Of a stretch of DNA of 64,000 nt, positions 37,301 to 50,100 are shown piece by piece. Position numbers and translations under genes: made by a program. A model generated the notes under the pieces. That model made no database searches and was not told where the DNA came from. It saw nothing but the letters and a program-made list of their open reading frames with translations. Within the stretch, counting starts at the first letter, position 1. The number at the start of each line of letters is the position of its first letter. Source of the DNA: Sclerurus mexicanus (Eukaryota; Chordata; Aves; Passeriformes; Furnariidae); contig VWZF01002935.1 in the NCBI GenBank assembly GCA_013396755.1, positions 471,205 through 535,204 of the forward strand. Reading direction: 5' to 3'.

Positions 37301-40050
37301 GGTACACTAGGTATAAAGACTTCTAAAAGCAGGGAATTGCAAGTTTTAAGAGACTCAAGTCTAGCTGAGAAAGCCATAAAGAACCATTATCTACAAAGTA
37401 AAACTGAACAAATTCCAATTAAAAGCAAAGCACAATTTTTTTATCAGCATGATTGTTTACCCATCAGAACTATAACACAGGAGGGATCTGGAACTACAAA
37501 AAGGAACTGGAGTCCCTCATCTGGGGCTTTTCAAGATGACAATGAGATACACCGGGAAGATTTACCCAGCCCAGAGCAAGTGGGTTAAAAGCTGTGCTGT
37601 CACCACTTCAGGATGTCACACTAAATAAGCTGATGCTCTCTCCAAACCTGATCCTAAAGCACACAAAGCATCATGTTCCCAGTCACACACGTAAGGAGTG
37701 GGACAGCAGCATCTGGGAATGAGGAGTCCAACAAACTGCCTGCCCTCACCATTCAGTTCTGGCAGACTGTGCATCGTAAATAATTCATACCACTGCAAAC
37801 AGCATCATGAATTTCCATCAGCTGCTGTCTGATTCCAAAGCATGCAGGGACATACATCATTGCTGGAAACAATGGCTTTGAATTTTGATTTCAAGCACCA
37901 GTCATTGCCCCTTTATCTGCAGGCTTCAAGCCTGAAAGTTGGCTTCTCTGTAAGCTTTCTGTAAACAGAAACGATTGCTTCGCTTTCTGCTTTAATTGTG
38001 CACACCCGATTTATCAGTCAGAAAGCAGATTTTGGGACTGTATCCTAAATGACAAGCAAATTTGTTGAATAATCTTGGCCTTGACTTTGAGCAAATTCCT
38101 AAATCTGTCAAATCCATCATTTACTAATGGCTCCAATACAAAAAAAATCTCACCAAATTCAAGGGAATCCATTCACTGAGTTTCCTGGGTTTAGCATCAA
38201 CACATAGAATTGGATCTTCTTCTAAATATGAACTGTGTCCTTGGTACCTTAGTCCAATGGGAGAAAAATATCCACCAGTTACCCAGATGGAGAAAACATC
38301 CACAATGTGGCATTTTGACCAGTGTGTGAAATGTATCAGTGAATTATAAAAGCACAGAAAGAAAGAGGTGGTTGCAGAGGCTTTGCAGGTGGCTGAGGGC
38401 ATTCAGAGGAAAAAGGGAAGCCCCTACTGTTCATGTGTTATTAATGCTCTGCGTAAGCATTACCTGGACTCAGGTGGGCAACAGATGGTGAGTGCAGGTG
38501 AACTGCTGAATCAGGAATGGTGTATTAGTAAGCTGTGCTGTACTGAAACTTGCCCCACTGGGCAGACCCCTATCATCATCTTGTTTTCTTAATTCTGTCA
38601 AACAGCATTTTATTATCTTCTGATAGTAACAGACTGAGCCACAGTACTGCACAGAGAGAACACATTAGGGATGGATTTCTTTAAAACCTTCTAATATGCA
38701 AATAAGCTATTAAGAGAACATAATACTCTATGAACCTCAATGAATGTTTGTGTATAACAGAAATTTAAGCATTGTTAGGAAAATTGATGCTGTGATTTCT
38801 GTTCCCTACTGAGAAATCACCTGCAGTCTTTAATACTTGTGACACAAACCTGATTTGGGATAACAACAAATACAACTCTTGCCATATTATATACCTTACA
38901 GTTACAATTTCTAAACACAGCTGAGATCCAAAAGTCATTACACCTAAGGAACCCCTTCTCTCACACCATATACCTCACTGGTTAACCTCTCTACTTATAG
39001 AACAAAATGGTTTATGATCACAGAGAAACACCAATAAACTTTTATACAGAGTGCATGTGAATAGCTCTGCATCTGAACTCACTCCAGAAAGGATCATTGC
39101 CTGGAATTAAGAAGCTTTCAGAACTTCCTCAGAGTACACATCCCAAAGAGGCAGTTCACAGCTACAGAAACTTTTCCACATCCTATCTGCAAGCCAGAGA
39201 CTACCAAAATCCTGGTGAGTTTTTCCTCTGCCATCTAAACCTTTGGATGCATCAATTGTTTACACAGGCAATACCACTAGAACACTATGTCACATTTATT
39301 TTGTCTCTCCTAACTTAACGTAGCAGCTGACAATGAGCAAGCACCAGAATCATAAGACCAAGATCTCCCTACGGTCTCCCCCATCGTCTACGATTATGTG
39401 AGAACATTTCATTTAGTTACTTAAACAGAACTGATTGGAACAGGATCCCGTTTCCCTCCTTCCCTCTGATGCTGTGTTGCAAAACAAGACATTTGGCTAG
39501 GCCCACCAATCTTACAACAGTCTATGGGGAATCCCACACAGTCTGGAATACCATGGGAACAGAGAGCACGGCTAAAAATATGCCAAGCCATCTGTTCACT
39601 CTACAGTGATTTTCTTGTCTTGCTCTGGAAACAAAGGGTTAATATGTTGAATTGTTTTCCTAAAACCGCTGATTCACCCACTTGCTAAAATAAGGAGGGC
39701 TGCATTAACACCTTCTCCTCCACAGCTCCCAGAACTGAAACCAAGGCTTCCTTGAAAACAAGGCTGCTAGGAGAAGCTGTGACAAAGCTGAAATGAGGCA
39801 CAGCCCACTATCGTCTCCATTAGCATAAGTCAAATCCAGCATAAAATAGCCAGATCTCAAGAGACAAATGAGGTCATGTGGGTGCAGCCCGTTTGCCTTT
39901 AAACAAGGAGGAAAATATTTGGATAACATCAGGTTTATCTACAAGTGCTGCAGCCTGGATTCCTTTTCAGTGAAAACATTCTCCCTTTCTGCAGCTTGTT
40001 GTGTGTGTGACCGTTCTCATCAATACATGAAGGGAACTTACACAGAATAA

Positions 40051-40083
40051 TTTTCATGGCTTTCAGTTTTTCATGGCTTTCAG
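40051..40083. repeat. 17-bp tandem duplication (TTTTCATGGCTTTCAG)
   Basis: The string ttttcatggctttcag occurs at 40051-40066 and again at 40068-40083, giving a period of 17 bp. This is a small slippage-type duplication in intron 1. Confidence 0.85.
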
Positions 40084-43000
40084 TTGTGAGACATCAGCCA
40101 GATGGGATCTGCTCCAGGAATAATTACAGTTTTTTGAAGTAAAACTGGGGAGAGAGGTGGGGCACACAGTGCCAGAAAACACTTTCTCGGCACCTTCCTT
40201 GCTGTCACAATTGCAGTCACGTTTTAATTGAGGTGTTACCATACGCAAAGAACAAACAAAATACCAAAGACCAGCAGGCAGGAGATGAAGAGGGTGGGGA
40301 GAACAGAGTGAGTGTGAGCCATGACTGGTAGGTAGGTCACAGTGTGCAGCTCAGACATCAGGGGACGTCCAGGGATGTACCAGGGAAAACACAGTGCCCA
40401 GAGCCAAATGGAACCTGCAGAAAATTCACCAAACCAGAGCCTGATGCTGGTGCCACTGCTACAAGGCTTGTGCTGAAATCCAGGCAGTGACTCCAGACTG
40501 CATGGCTGACACAGAATCAGAACAAGGCACTTTTCTGCCAGCACTTCACTTGTTCATTTTTGACTTGTGGGTCAAAAACCCAGCCAAGTGCAACAACAGA
40601 CTCCTGAGATACTGCATCACCCACTTTTGTCAGCAAATCCTTACAGGGTGCATTTCCAGCCTCAAAGATACAAAGCAAGTGTTACACTTCAGCCAGTCAC
40701 TTCTCTTGACCATGGGCTTTATTGGTACATCCTCTCCTTAATGCATAAAACTAACTCAACAATATGCAACCAGCACAGCTCACACACAACATCTACATGC
40801 AAAAACAATTTAGTGATCTGAGAGCCAGCCAGAGACCTGCCCAGGGCAGCATCATTTGGGCATCCTCAGCCTGGTCTCCTGAAATCAGTTTTTAAACCCA
40901 GCTGTTAAAAGGGAATGTGGCTTTTGGCATGCTCACAGATACACAGCGTGAAATGCAGGTCTTGAGATCTGATCTCAAATGAAAAAGCCTGAGCAGCAGT
41001 CCTGAAATTAAACTGAATTAAGGAAATTTCACGGCAAATTAATGCTTTGACACAAATCCTGGGAGGAATGAGTACTGGAGGAATCCAGCTCAGGGAGACA
41101 CACATTAGTTAAGCTGACAAACATCAGGCAGAATGGTATGATTAAAGGAACAATCTTGCACTTAGTTGAAGAGAAAGATCTTAACCTTTAGAAAAGTGTG
41201 GCTGGGAGATAATGTCCTTCCCCAAAGAAGAGGAGGAAAGAGCAGTGCGTACCACTGTGGTGGGATAATTACCAAGTCTGCAATGAGGCTGACAGGTTTG
41301 AACAGCAGCTGACTCCTCTGACGTCAAGCCAAGGGAAGCTTGGATAAGCAGGACGTGACAGCAGTGGATGAGCACGAGTCGGGACTGTTAATGCCGAGAA
41401 GGGATAGCAAGGAGCCCCCAACCAAGAGCTACCATGGGCTGAAGGAAGGAGCTGCTGCACCAGCTTGCACAGGCAGCCAGATTCCTGTCCAGAGCCCTCA
41501 TACAGTGTTAATCTCCAATTCCCTTGTGCCGTGTTCCAGCCGGCAGCTCCAGGCAATGCAGCATCCCAGAAGCCCCTTCACACCTCCCATTCCCGTGTCC
41601 TCAGCAATTGCCCCCTAGAGAAATGTGCCACTCAAATGGCAACAGAGAAAATTCTCACTGTATGAAAGCACACGTAGAAATCCACATTGCTCTTTGATCT
41701 ACACTGGGAAAGTCTTTAGAAGGAATGATAATTAGCTGGCATTTTTGTGTAGGAAGGGACAGATGAAATACAAAGCCTGCGTGCATAGAAAATGAATGCT
41801 CTTCCCAGGCTCAGAAGCTGCACAAGGGTGCTTCATGTTACAGGGCTGCCCACGCTGTGCATCCTTATTAGCCATTACAGCCTGGTCAACATTAGTGCTT
41901 CTTAATGGTTGCAAGGCTGAATGGAAGAAAGATCCAAAGCCCCATACAAAAAGAAAAGAAATAAAGGTGCACGGCGACGACGGAATTGTACTTTTGTCTT
42001 TTACAAGAGTGCTCAATTCACCTGCTGTCAATTAGTGTTGGTATTGCAGGAATCTCAGTGAGGGACTGGACCAGTATTCTCAGCTCTCTGTACACACCAT
42101 TGAAAAGATAGTATCTATCACAAAGGGAATTTTCTCTACTGCCCTGTGATTTTACCTTCTCTTCTTATCCAGAAACAGATGGACTGTAAAGTGTGTTGGG
42201 CCCAGGGATGAAGTAGGAAAGGCAGATTTTGAAAAAGAGGTTTGGGTAATGATGTGATGACTTCCATCAGCTGAAAAAATCACATCTCACAGGCTCAGGT
42301 AGCAGGTCACTGTTCCCAGTCCAGCTGTTGATCAAGATAATAGTCACCAGAGAGGCATTTCCGTCCACCTGTATGTGGGACTGTGACTGCTCATCCCTGT
42401 ATGTGTGGCAGGCAAGTCCACAGGGCTGTTCCTGTTGTGTGAAATTGTTTCCTCCTAAAGCCTTTTCAAGAAATTACTGTTTTGATCTTGCTCATTTCTA
42501 CTGCTGCCTTTTTCAATGCCTTTTAGTAGAGATGTAGCTTGCCTTTTCTGTTGACATGTATATATTTATCATCTCTCCGTGGTATATGTTGATTTATTTT
42601 TGATGTCTGTTGATGCTCTGTGTATCAGTACATGAATTCATTTTCCCCCACACTAAAATCAAACCAAACAGGCTGACCAAAAACATCATCACTGTGATTC
42701 TTCCAGCTAATATAAGTTCTCTGTAGTTATTATGACAACGTGTCACCACAGGGCCACAGACAGTGAAAGTTAATTGCTTGGAAAGCAAAACCAACCAACC
42801 CTTTCACTGTAAAAACAGAATGGGCCCTATTAAGTGAATCATGAGAGCTTCTCCTGAGATGGACCCCAGAAATAAGTAAAGAATTGGCCACTGGAGCTCA
42901 AAATACAATCTCTGGTGTAGCATATCCCCTGCCAATCAATCTATGTGCAGTTCTGCTTTGGAGCATCTATTCAAGAGGTGAGTGGACTAGTTTATCTTTT

Positions 43001-45256
43001 TCATCGTACCTCACCCCAGCTCCAGGTATAACACATACAGTAAAACATTTTTTCTAAAGTAGCTGAGTCTCTTTAAAAATCAGAGAAGGAACTTACACCC
43101 CCATCTTCACCTTTCAGTTCACAGGCTCTTCTTTGCTTCACAGTTACCAATTTAAACACTTTTGACAATTTATTGATCCTCTGTGAAATGGCTAAATAGG
43201 TAAAAAGTGATTACTGTGTATTTGCCAGACCTTCCACAGTGCAATTTCTCTCAAATACTCAGAGCTTCTGCTGCTGCTTCCTTCTCTCAACCTGCCAAAA
43301 CTGTGCTTGCATCTATTTTCCTCCAACATAAAGATGCCTTGTAGGGCTTACAATCAACAGGTGAGAGAGTGCAGAAATCACAATAGATTTATACTTCAAG
43401 GCCCTCACCCAGCTGCATTTCACTGCAGTGCTGGGTGTGAGAAGCAAATTCACTAATTCCTGGACACGTACCAGCCCCAGGAAACCACAGGTTACTGCTC
43501 CTGCATTTCCAGTCTCTGATGTGCCTTATCTGCAGGTGCTCAGAAGACACTTGGTACAGCAACAAGGATGTAATTCACCCTTCAGTGATAAGGCTCAGCG
43601 AAGCCCTGTCACAGTGGCTATGCATGAAACACGAGGTGGGGTGCTGAGAGCCTGAAAAGAACCACAGCAGCCTTCTGAGAGCACCTTTCACTGGACCAAT
43701 TCAATAAACAAATCCATACTGGGCACGGTGAGGTTTCCCCACCATGGAGTAAAGCAGTGGTTTCTGACCATTTTGAGTAAAACACAGACATTTTTACACG
43801 TGTCCATCTGCCACTGCTGACCATGGTCTGAGCACAGAGGGCTACCCACAGAGAGGGCTGAGAGTCTGACTCTCCCTGATGTGTTCATGGACTGGGTGCC
43901 TTTTTGTACGTATTTTCTTAAAATCTCTCTACGTGGAGTCTGACTGTGGGAGGCGGTGAACCTCAGGGCTGCAGTTTGGTCAGTATATGAGGGGAAATGC
44001 TGAAGGAAAAACGAGCTGGTGCCAAAACGCAGCATTGGTGCCTCAGTAAGGGCAGGGAGGGGCTTCTACCCCACTGCAAACCTCACCCCAGAGCGACCTG
44101 CAGAAGAGCCAACACCTCCCACATCTCTTAATCATGCTGGTTTGGATGGGATCCATGCACTTTCTGTAAGATTAGGAATAACAACCCTGCAGGCAAGGTG
44201 TGCAGCTATTACAGAGATGGGCACCCCGCCAGCACTGACTCTCAGAGGGACCAGACACAAACACAGTGTGCTGGGCACACTGCACTGTGTCTCCCCTTGG
44301 TTGGACAGTTCTCTGCAGGTCCGTGGTGGGCTGGAGCTGCACAGCCTGCCAAGCATTGGAAAGGGGGAAACACTCCTGGAGATGCTTTGTGATGCTGTGG
44401 GAGCAGTCTGGATGAAGGTGATCTAGAACAGGGCAATTGCCACTCAAGTACACACATCTAAACTGAGCCACAATGACCCACTGCACCTGACAACAGCTCA
44501 GCCTTGTGTTCTTTCCAGGTGTGGGTTCAAATTTCTCACAAATAAAGACTGATGCATGTTTATTAAATGACCGAGTGCTGCCCAGTCGAGGAAACAGCAA
44601 GGAAGATATAGAGGTATTGAGGCAGCCATAGGACCATCACATCACTAAAAGGTCACAGGACAGGGTTAACAGGAAGAGGGAAGTAGATAGGAGGGGGAAA
44701 CAACTCCCTGAGCATCATATTAAACCTGACCTTGAACAAAGTCAGAAGCAACGAACTTGATGCAGGAACCACTTGTACTGTATTATACAATGAAAGTCAT
44801 GCTAGAAGAACTTAATGGCCATAAAATGCATAAATCAGTGAAACCACAGGGAGGTTTTTCACTCTAAAAAGTGCCTGTGCAGTAAATTTCTAAACATTGG
44901 CAAACAGCACTTAGCCCCTTATTTGGAGAGATGCTGGAAGGCATCCTTATGATGCGGGACTTAAATCAGACTTGTCTCCTATCAGGACTTTGACCTTCTC
45001 CAGATAGATGCCACTTTCCAGTGAGCCAAGGTCATTCAGATATGATCCAGATATGACCTGCCACTTCGTCCCTCACCTGTCGCTGCACGGCTTTACAAGG
45101 GTGGGAGAATCCCTAGAGGCTGCACAGTGGATTTTTTAGGTGAGGCACAGCATGCGCAGAACTGGCCCCACCCTTTACCCCTAAGGTTCATCTGCCAGGG
45201 CCAAGCGAGCTTGGATGGTGACAGTGAAATCCTCAGGACGTAGGTTTGGTTTGTGT

Positions 45257-45532
45257 ACCCTCCTCGTAGATGGATGGCCTTACAAGGCTAAGTGAGGTCC
45301 ATCTGCCAGGGTTCGGAGTTAGAGTTGTCCTTCTCCTAGGATGGTTGCCAGGAAGCCAGGGAGCCCAACATGGACACACTTTCTCTGACCCTTCACCCTC
45401 CTCGTAGATGGATGGCCTTACAAGGCTAAGTGAGGTACATCTGCCAGGGTTCGGAGTTAGAGTTGTCCTTCTCCTAGGATGGTTGCCAGGAAGCCAGGGA
45501 GCCCAACATGGACACACTTTCTCTGACCCTTC
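45257..45532. repeat. Tandem repeat, 2 x 138 bp
   Basis: Units 45257-45394 and 45395-45532 both begin accctcctcgtagatggatg and end tctctgacccttc. The only difference I see is gaggtccatc versus gaggtacatc. Because 138 is a multiple of three, a minus-strand frame stays open through both copies (45233-45517) and encodes a duplicated peptide containing CPCWAPWLPGNH. This looks like a by-product of the duplication, not a gene. A related stretch (ggttcatctgccagggcc) lies just upstream near 45186, so a third, diverged relative of part of the unit may be present. Confidence 0.95.
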
Positions 45533-45656
45533 AGCTGAGACCTAACTAGCATGGGAGACCCCACCGGAGGCATGAACCACCACCAGCACAGCCCATAACC
45601 TCTTAAGGGCACAAAAGCTTCTCCCATGCAACAAAGGGGTATCTGTGGAGAAGATC
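45533..45656 (+). mobile_element. Possible 3' end of an RTE-clade LINE (old fragment)
   Basis: The segment contains ctagcatgggagacc, then ccaccggaggca, ccaccagcacagccc, and gggcacaaaagcttctccca. From memory, this order resembles the conserved 3' untranslated region of RTE-clade non-LTR retrotransposons (CATGGGAGACCC-TACCGG, then a CAGCATAGCTC motif, then GGGCACGCAAGC). RTE elements often end in short simple repeats, and here the segment runs directly into a 16-bp-period array. No reverse transcriptase reading frame is visible upstream. This is a memory-based match without a database search; another repeat family is possible. Confidence 0.35.
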
Positions 45657-45933
45657 CCTAACTACCACTACCGCTAATTACTACTACCTCTAATTACCAC
45701 TACCCCTAATTACCACTACTCCAATAACCAATACCCATAGTTACCACTACTGCTAATAACCACTACCACTAATTACCACAACCACATATTACCCCTAGCC
45801 CTAACACTAACCATAAACCTAAACCTAACTCTAATCCCAACCCCAACCCTAATAACCACTACCCTAATTACCACTACCCCAATAACCACTACCCATAATT
45901 ACCACTACCTCTAATCACGACTACCACTAATTC
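45657..45933. repeat. 16-bp-period array (CTAATTACCACTACCN)
   Basis: Units such as ctaattaccactaccc, ctaattactactacct and ctaataaccactacca follow one another with a main period of 16 bp. Variants and shorter units occur near 45720-45780 and again after the central telomere-like block. The array follows immediately after the possible RTE 3' end and could be its expanded tail. Confidence 0.9.
45793..45853. repeat. Telomere-like CCCTAA-variant block
   Basis: Within the 16-bp array is a run of hexamer-like units: ccctag, ccctaa, cactaa, ccataa, acctaa, acctaa, ctctaa, tcccaa, ccccaa, ccctaa. They are variants of the vertebrate telomere repeat on its C-rich strand. Interstitial telomere-like sequence is known in birds. 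It may equally have arisen from the neighbouring CTAATTACC units by slippage. Confidence 0.75.
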
Positions 45934-47067
45934 AGTGTTAATACAGTGTGCTGCATTTTCAGAGCAAAGCCTAGAGAGCACCTGTGAATCAGGTGCAGGC
46001 AAAAGCTTTTCAGAATTTCTCATCCTGGCCATTCAAACCTAAGACAGCACCTCTGAGATGTGGTCTGACAGTTCATTTTATGCTTGGACACACTACATAT
46101 TGACAGCAAAGGGAATCTGTGGCAACCACAGCTAAATCCAAGTTGCAGGCTAGTGCCTCAGACAGACAAGACAATCTGTCACTCCTTGAATAAATTATCT
46201 GCTCAGAGAACAATATAATACGACGCTGTTCTCAAAAAATCACTCTCTCTTTCTTGTTGTCCTTTCATGGTAGTTTAAGCTGCATCCACTGACTGCTCAT
46301 CTGTGGAAGTTTGCAAACACAACTGAGGCATTTACTGCCCCAGGGTGTGCCTTCTTTATCCTTCAAAACAACTTAGACACCAGCAACTTCTTACAGAAGA
46401 GGCAAGAAACATCACTCAAGTCCTTAATGCCATGAAGCCGTCCCTGGAGGGAAGGTGAGACTCTGAAGCTTTAAGAGCAAAGAGATGGGAAATAAGAGTG
46501 GGAAGAGGAGAGGGAGTTCTCTTTCTAAGAGACACATCGACACAAGATGAAGTCAGAGCTCATCTGTACCCACTCTGCATCTATTCAGCAGGGTGCTCCA
46601 AGCTTCTTCAATCTGTGACTCTGGAAAAAATATCTCCAGAGAATAAGAGTTTTCTCTACAGCTCCTGGTGTGTTTTTCTCTAGTCGCCGCTGAACTTACA
46701 ACAAACCTCTGTCTTTCACAGAAACAGATTTTTTTCCCCAGAGTGTTGCTTTTGTTCTTACTGAGGCAAAACTCTCAAAGTGCTTATAAAACATCTAAAG
46801 GTAAAGATCAAAAAAATCTGTTCCTTGTGTGAAAGGCCATGGTTTAGCCTGGGCAGGAGCTGCTGGCCCTGCTCCAGATTGAGCATAACTGGTATAAAGG
46901 GAATTCTGCCTGCATAAAGAGCTGAAGATTGACCTTCTCAGGAAAGCCAACTCAGACTGTTTGAATGTATTACCGGAGGTCAAATGTTAAGTAAATACTC
47001 AATTAAAGAAGGAGGGCAAGTAATTAGTAAGGCTAATTCTGTGCTGAAATGGTCTGAATGGTACACA

Positions 47068-47068
<1 letters not shown>

Positions 47069-47106
<38 letters not shown>
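47069..47106. repeat. (AC)19 microsatellite
   Basis: This is an uninterrupted dinucleotide run of 38 bases, preceded by GTACACAG and followed by TCACC. A perfect run of this length is likely to vary in length between individuals. Confidence 0.97.
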
Positions 47107-47110
<4 letters not shown>

Positions 47111-50100
47111 CCCAGCATCTCCTTCCATGCAAAATAAGTCTGTTCTTGAAAGAGTAGTCCAGCTTTGAGCAAACCTGTGTTAAATGGCCAACTCTGCCAG
47201 AGACTCAGTGTTTTCATCATTAGTTTCATTGCATGTCCACTCCTCAAACCCCCAGAACAGTGACAATAAGTGCATACCAACTGAGACACTCAGACACCAC
47301 AACAGTGAACCCAAATCTATGAGCATACATAGGTTTGTATATATTAAATAATTGCAGCAATTACAGCACTCCAAGAACTCCAAGAGGTCTAGCAAATGCT
47401 TCTCTATCCCTAGATCTAGTCTTAAAATAAGTCCTGTGTGAAGGAGTTTCCTTACTGAAAAACAAAACGTTATTCCACTTCAGGCACAGGAACGATACCA
47501 CGGTGGGTGGCTGACCTGTATCATGGGCATGTGAAAAGAAACGAATGCCTTACACAGTGTTATATCGAAACCATGCGAAACACTGAGCTTGGCTGGTTTG
47601 AACCTATTTGGCCTCTGCTCTCATCTTCTGCAACACAGCTCCACAACTGACATGCAAAGGTGGAGAGATTCTAAAAATAACCAGTGCAGGGAAAGGGAGA
47701 GAAGGGTGAGGAAGAAAATGCTTCTTTGGCCTGGCCATCGATGGAGCAGCAGCTCACAGTGCTCAAGGAACGCCTGGTTCCAGTCCTGCTCCGTCAGAAA
47801 CCCTGCACTCCCGGACGTCTGGGTGGCAGACCATTTATGGAAACTTAACATGGCCTAAATACATAAATAAGACATGCAAGAAGGGGTTTTTTTTCAGTCT
47901 GAGGACAGGCCAGAAGTTGTCACAAATGAGCCAAAAGAGAGCTCTGACACATGACAAAATGGAGCTGACAGTGAACTGATGTAGGACATCACCCTGATGC
48001 TAAGCCAAATATACATAGCTGCTAATTCAGTAACAGGAATCTATTCCCCAGCCTGTTTAGCTAGAGGTCTCTTATATGAGCTGCAAAATTGGATTTAAAA
48101 AACCACAACAAAATATATTCTTGTGTGAGAGCTTTCCTCTTCTGCTGGAATGCTATTCCAGGGCTCCAACTTGAGTCTCAGTCCTGTCACAAGTTCATGG
48201 CATGCTGGGAAAAATACTGTTCTTTCCCACTTCCCAATTCCATTCTCACTTGACTACAGCATATTCCAATTCTTGCACAATTGGTGTTGCATAAGTGAAA
48301 AAGGCTTCCTGTAAAGTCCTAGGGAAAATGATGAAAGCAATGGAATTGGTCTCTGTAGATTAATAGTCCAGCACATACGGCACATTTCATATGAAATCAC
48401 GGAGCTAAGTTTATACAGTGCCTGGGAACAATCCACAGGCTGACAAAACACCCAGATTCCATCCAACACATTCAACTGCCTGGTGTTCTATCAGTGACAC
48501 TGACTTCAGGTTACTGCAGAGGGATGGCAAGAGCAGATTAGGCACAAGACACCACCAAAACTGCATCCCAATTTCTGTCCTGGCAAGCTGTGTCCTGATG
48601 GAGTTAAAACCAAGGAAAGAAGCCTGGCTAGATGTGCAGATCTTCTCCAACCACCCAGTAGACTAAGACATGAAACACAACAGCAACACTCCCGACACTG
48701 TGCAATTATACCAGATGTAAGATTTAACACTGACAGGATAATATCAAGCAACAACAACGAGAAGAACAAATTTTACTCCCTTCCCTATAATTAAAGGTTT
48801 TCTCATACCCCTTGTGTTGTTTTTCTCCCAGTGAAAGCACTCACAGCTATGCTGGAGTAATAGAGGACAGCCAGCCTGTAGCTCTCATATAATTATCAGT
48901 TGTCAACTTATCTGAAAGACATGCAGAAAGGCTCCTGCTGTGTCAGATGTACAATTAACTTGTTCTTCTCTAGCAAGGGCACTGCATGAGTAAGAGGCTT
49001 TGGAGGCTTTTCTTTCTCCCAATAAACACATGACAAAACTGTGCTCTCAGTTCAAACCCGGGAACGGCTCCAACTGTTTTTAGCTAATCTCAGTCCTTCA
49101 GTGTTACTGTCATTGGTTTGGATGGAAAATCAGTTGTTACCCTACAGCCTTAGACTACAATTAGTGCTCCAGCTCCGTGTCCTGTTCTGTGCATGGCATT
49201 TGCACACAATTCAACCCCAGGCTCAGGCAGGCTGTGCTTCTCCCCATACCCAGTGTGTGGATGGTCCACTCTGCAGGACTCCATTCACAAGAAAATATGT
49301 TCAACCACACACAGAAACTTCGAATCATGCTGTCAGAAATGCTGGCATTACATAACTTGGTTTAATCTCCCCTCACCATGGCATACAATGAACATAATTT
49401 GGTTTTGATGTAGCAAACACTATTCTGCTCCTGCAGCTGATCAGATCTGTGCTGTCATTTCCCAGGTTCCTGAAATGTCCCTGTGGGCTTAGATGTCACT
49501 CAGTGCTCGACAGCAGCTCTCCAGAGTATCACAATGCATGGCAGATTAATGTCCCATACTTATCCAAGACATTAGACCACAGGCTGCACGTGGGCTGCCC
49601 AGTGCAAGCCCTGCACATGGGCTCAGCACTGATGTGGATTTTGCCCTTTCCAGCTTTTGGAATTGAGACAGAGAAGCAGAAGCACGGGATATTGCAAACT
49701 CACAGACTGTTTAAAGCAAGGAAGAAAGGGTGAACTCGAAGGTAAGGTAAGAAAGGTAAGCACAGAGCATACAGCCAGTATTCAAGAGGGTCCCGTGGCA
49801 GTAATAAAACATCACATTCTGCATTACTATTAAACAGAACAATTTACCAGATACTCTCAGTAAATTGTAATACTGGTTCCACTTCCCCACTGCAGAAATA
49901 AACTTGTGTCACATACCAATTGCTGAGCAGAGAGGTATCTACAGCCAGTGCCAAAGCTACCATACATCAACTGCTTCTGGTCTTCAAAAGGACAAGATTT
50001 ACACACTAGACAATGTCAAGATAAAGCATTAATTAAATAAAAGTGAAAGTCACTGAAAATTCTGCTTAGCATTTTTCACTTCATAAAGATAAATGGAATA

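Noticed and set aside
37184..37588. Plus-strand open frame of about 135 codons (including VDLLLGTLGIKTSKSRELQ)
   Set aside because: No recognisable domain, no ATG near the start (the usual reported start is GTG), no convincing splice sites. Length is within chance for this window.
44500..44560. tRNA B-box-like GGGTTCAAAT, considered as a tRNA or tRNA-derived SINE
   Set aside because: No A box or acceptor-stem pairing at the right distance.
45233..45517. Minus-strand frame encoding a duplicated 46-residue peptide
   Set aside because: The open frame is explained by the 138-bp tandem repeat being a multiple of three. There is no sign of a real gene.
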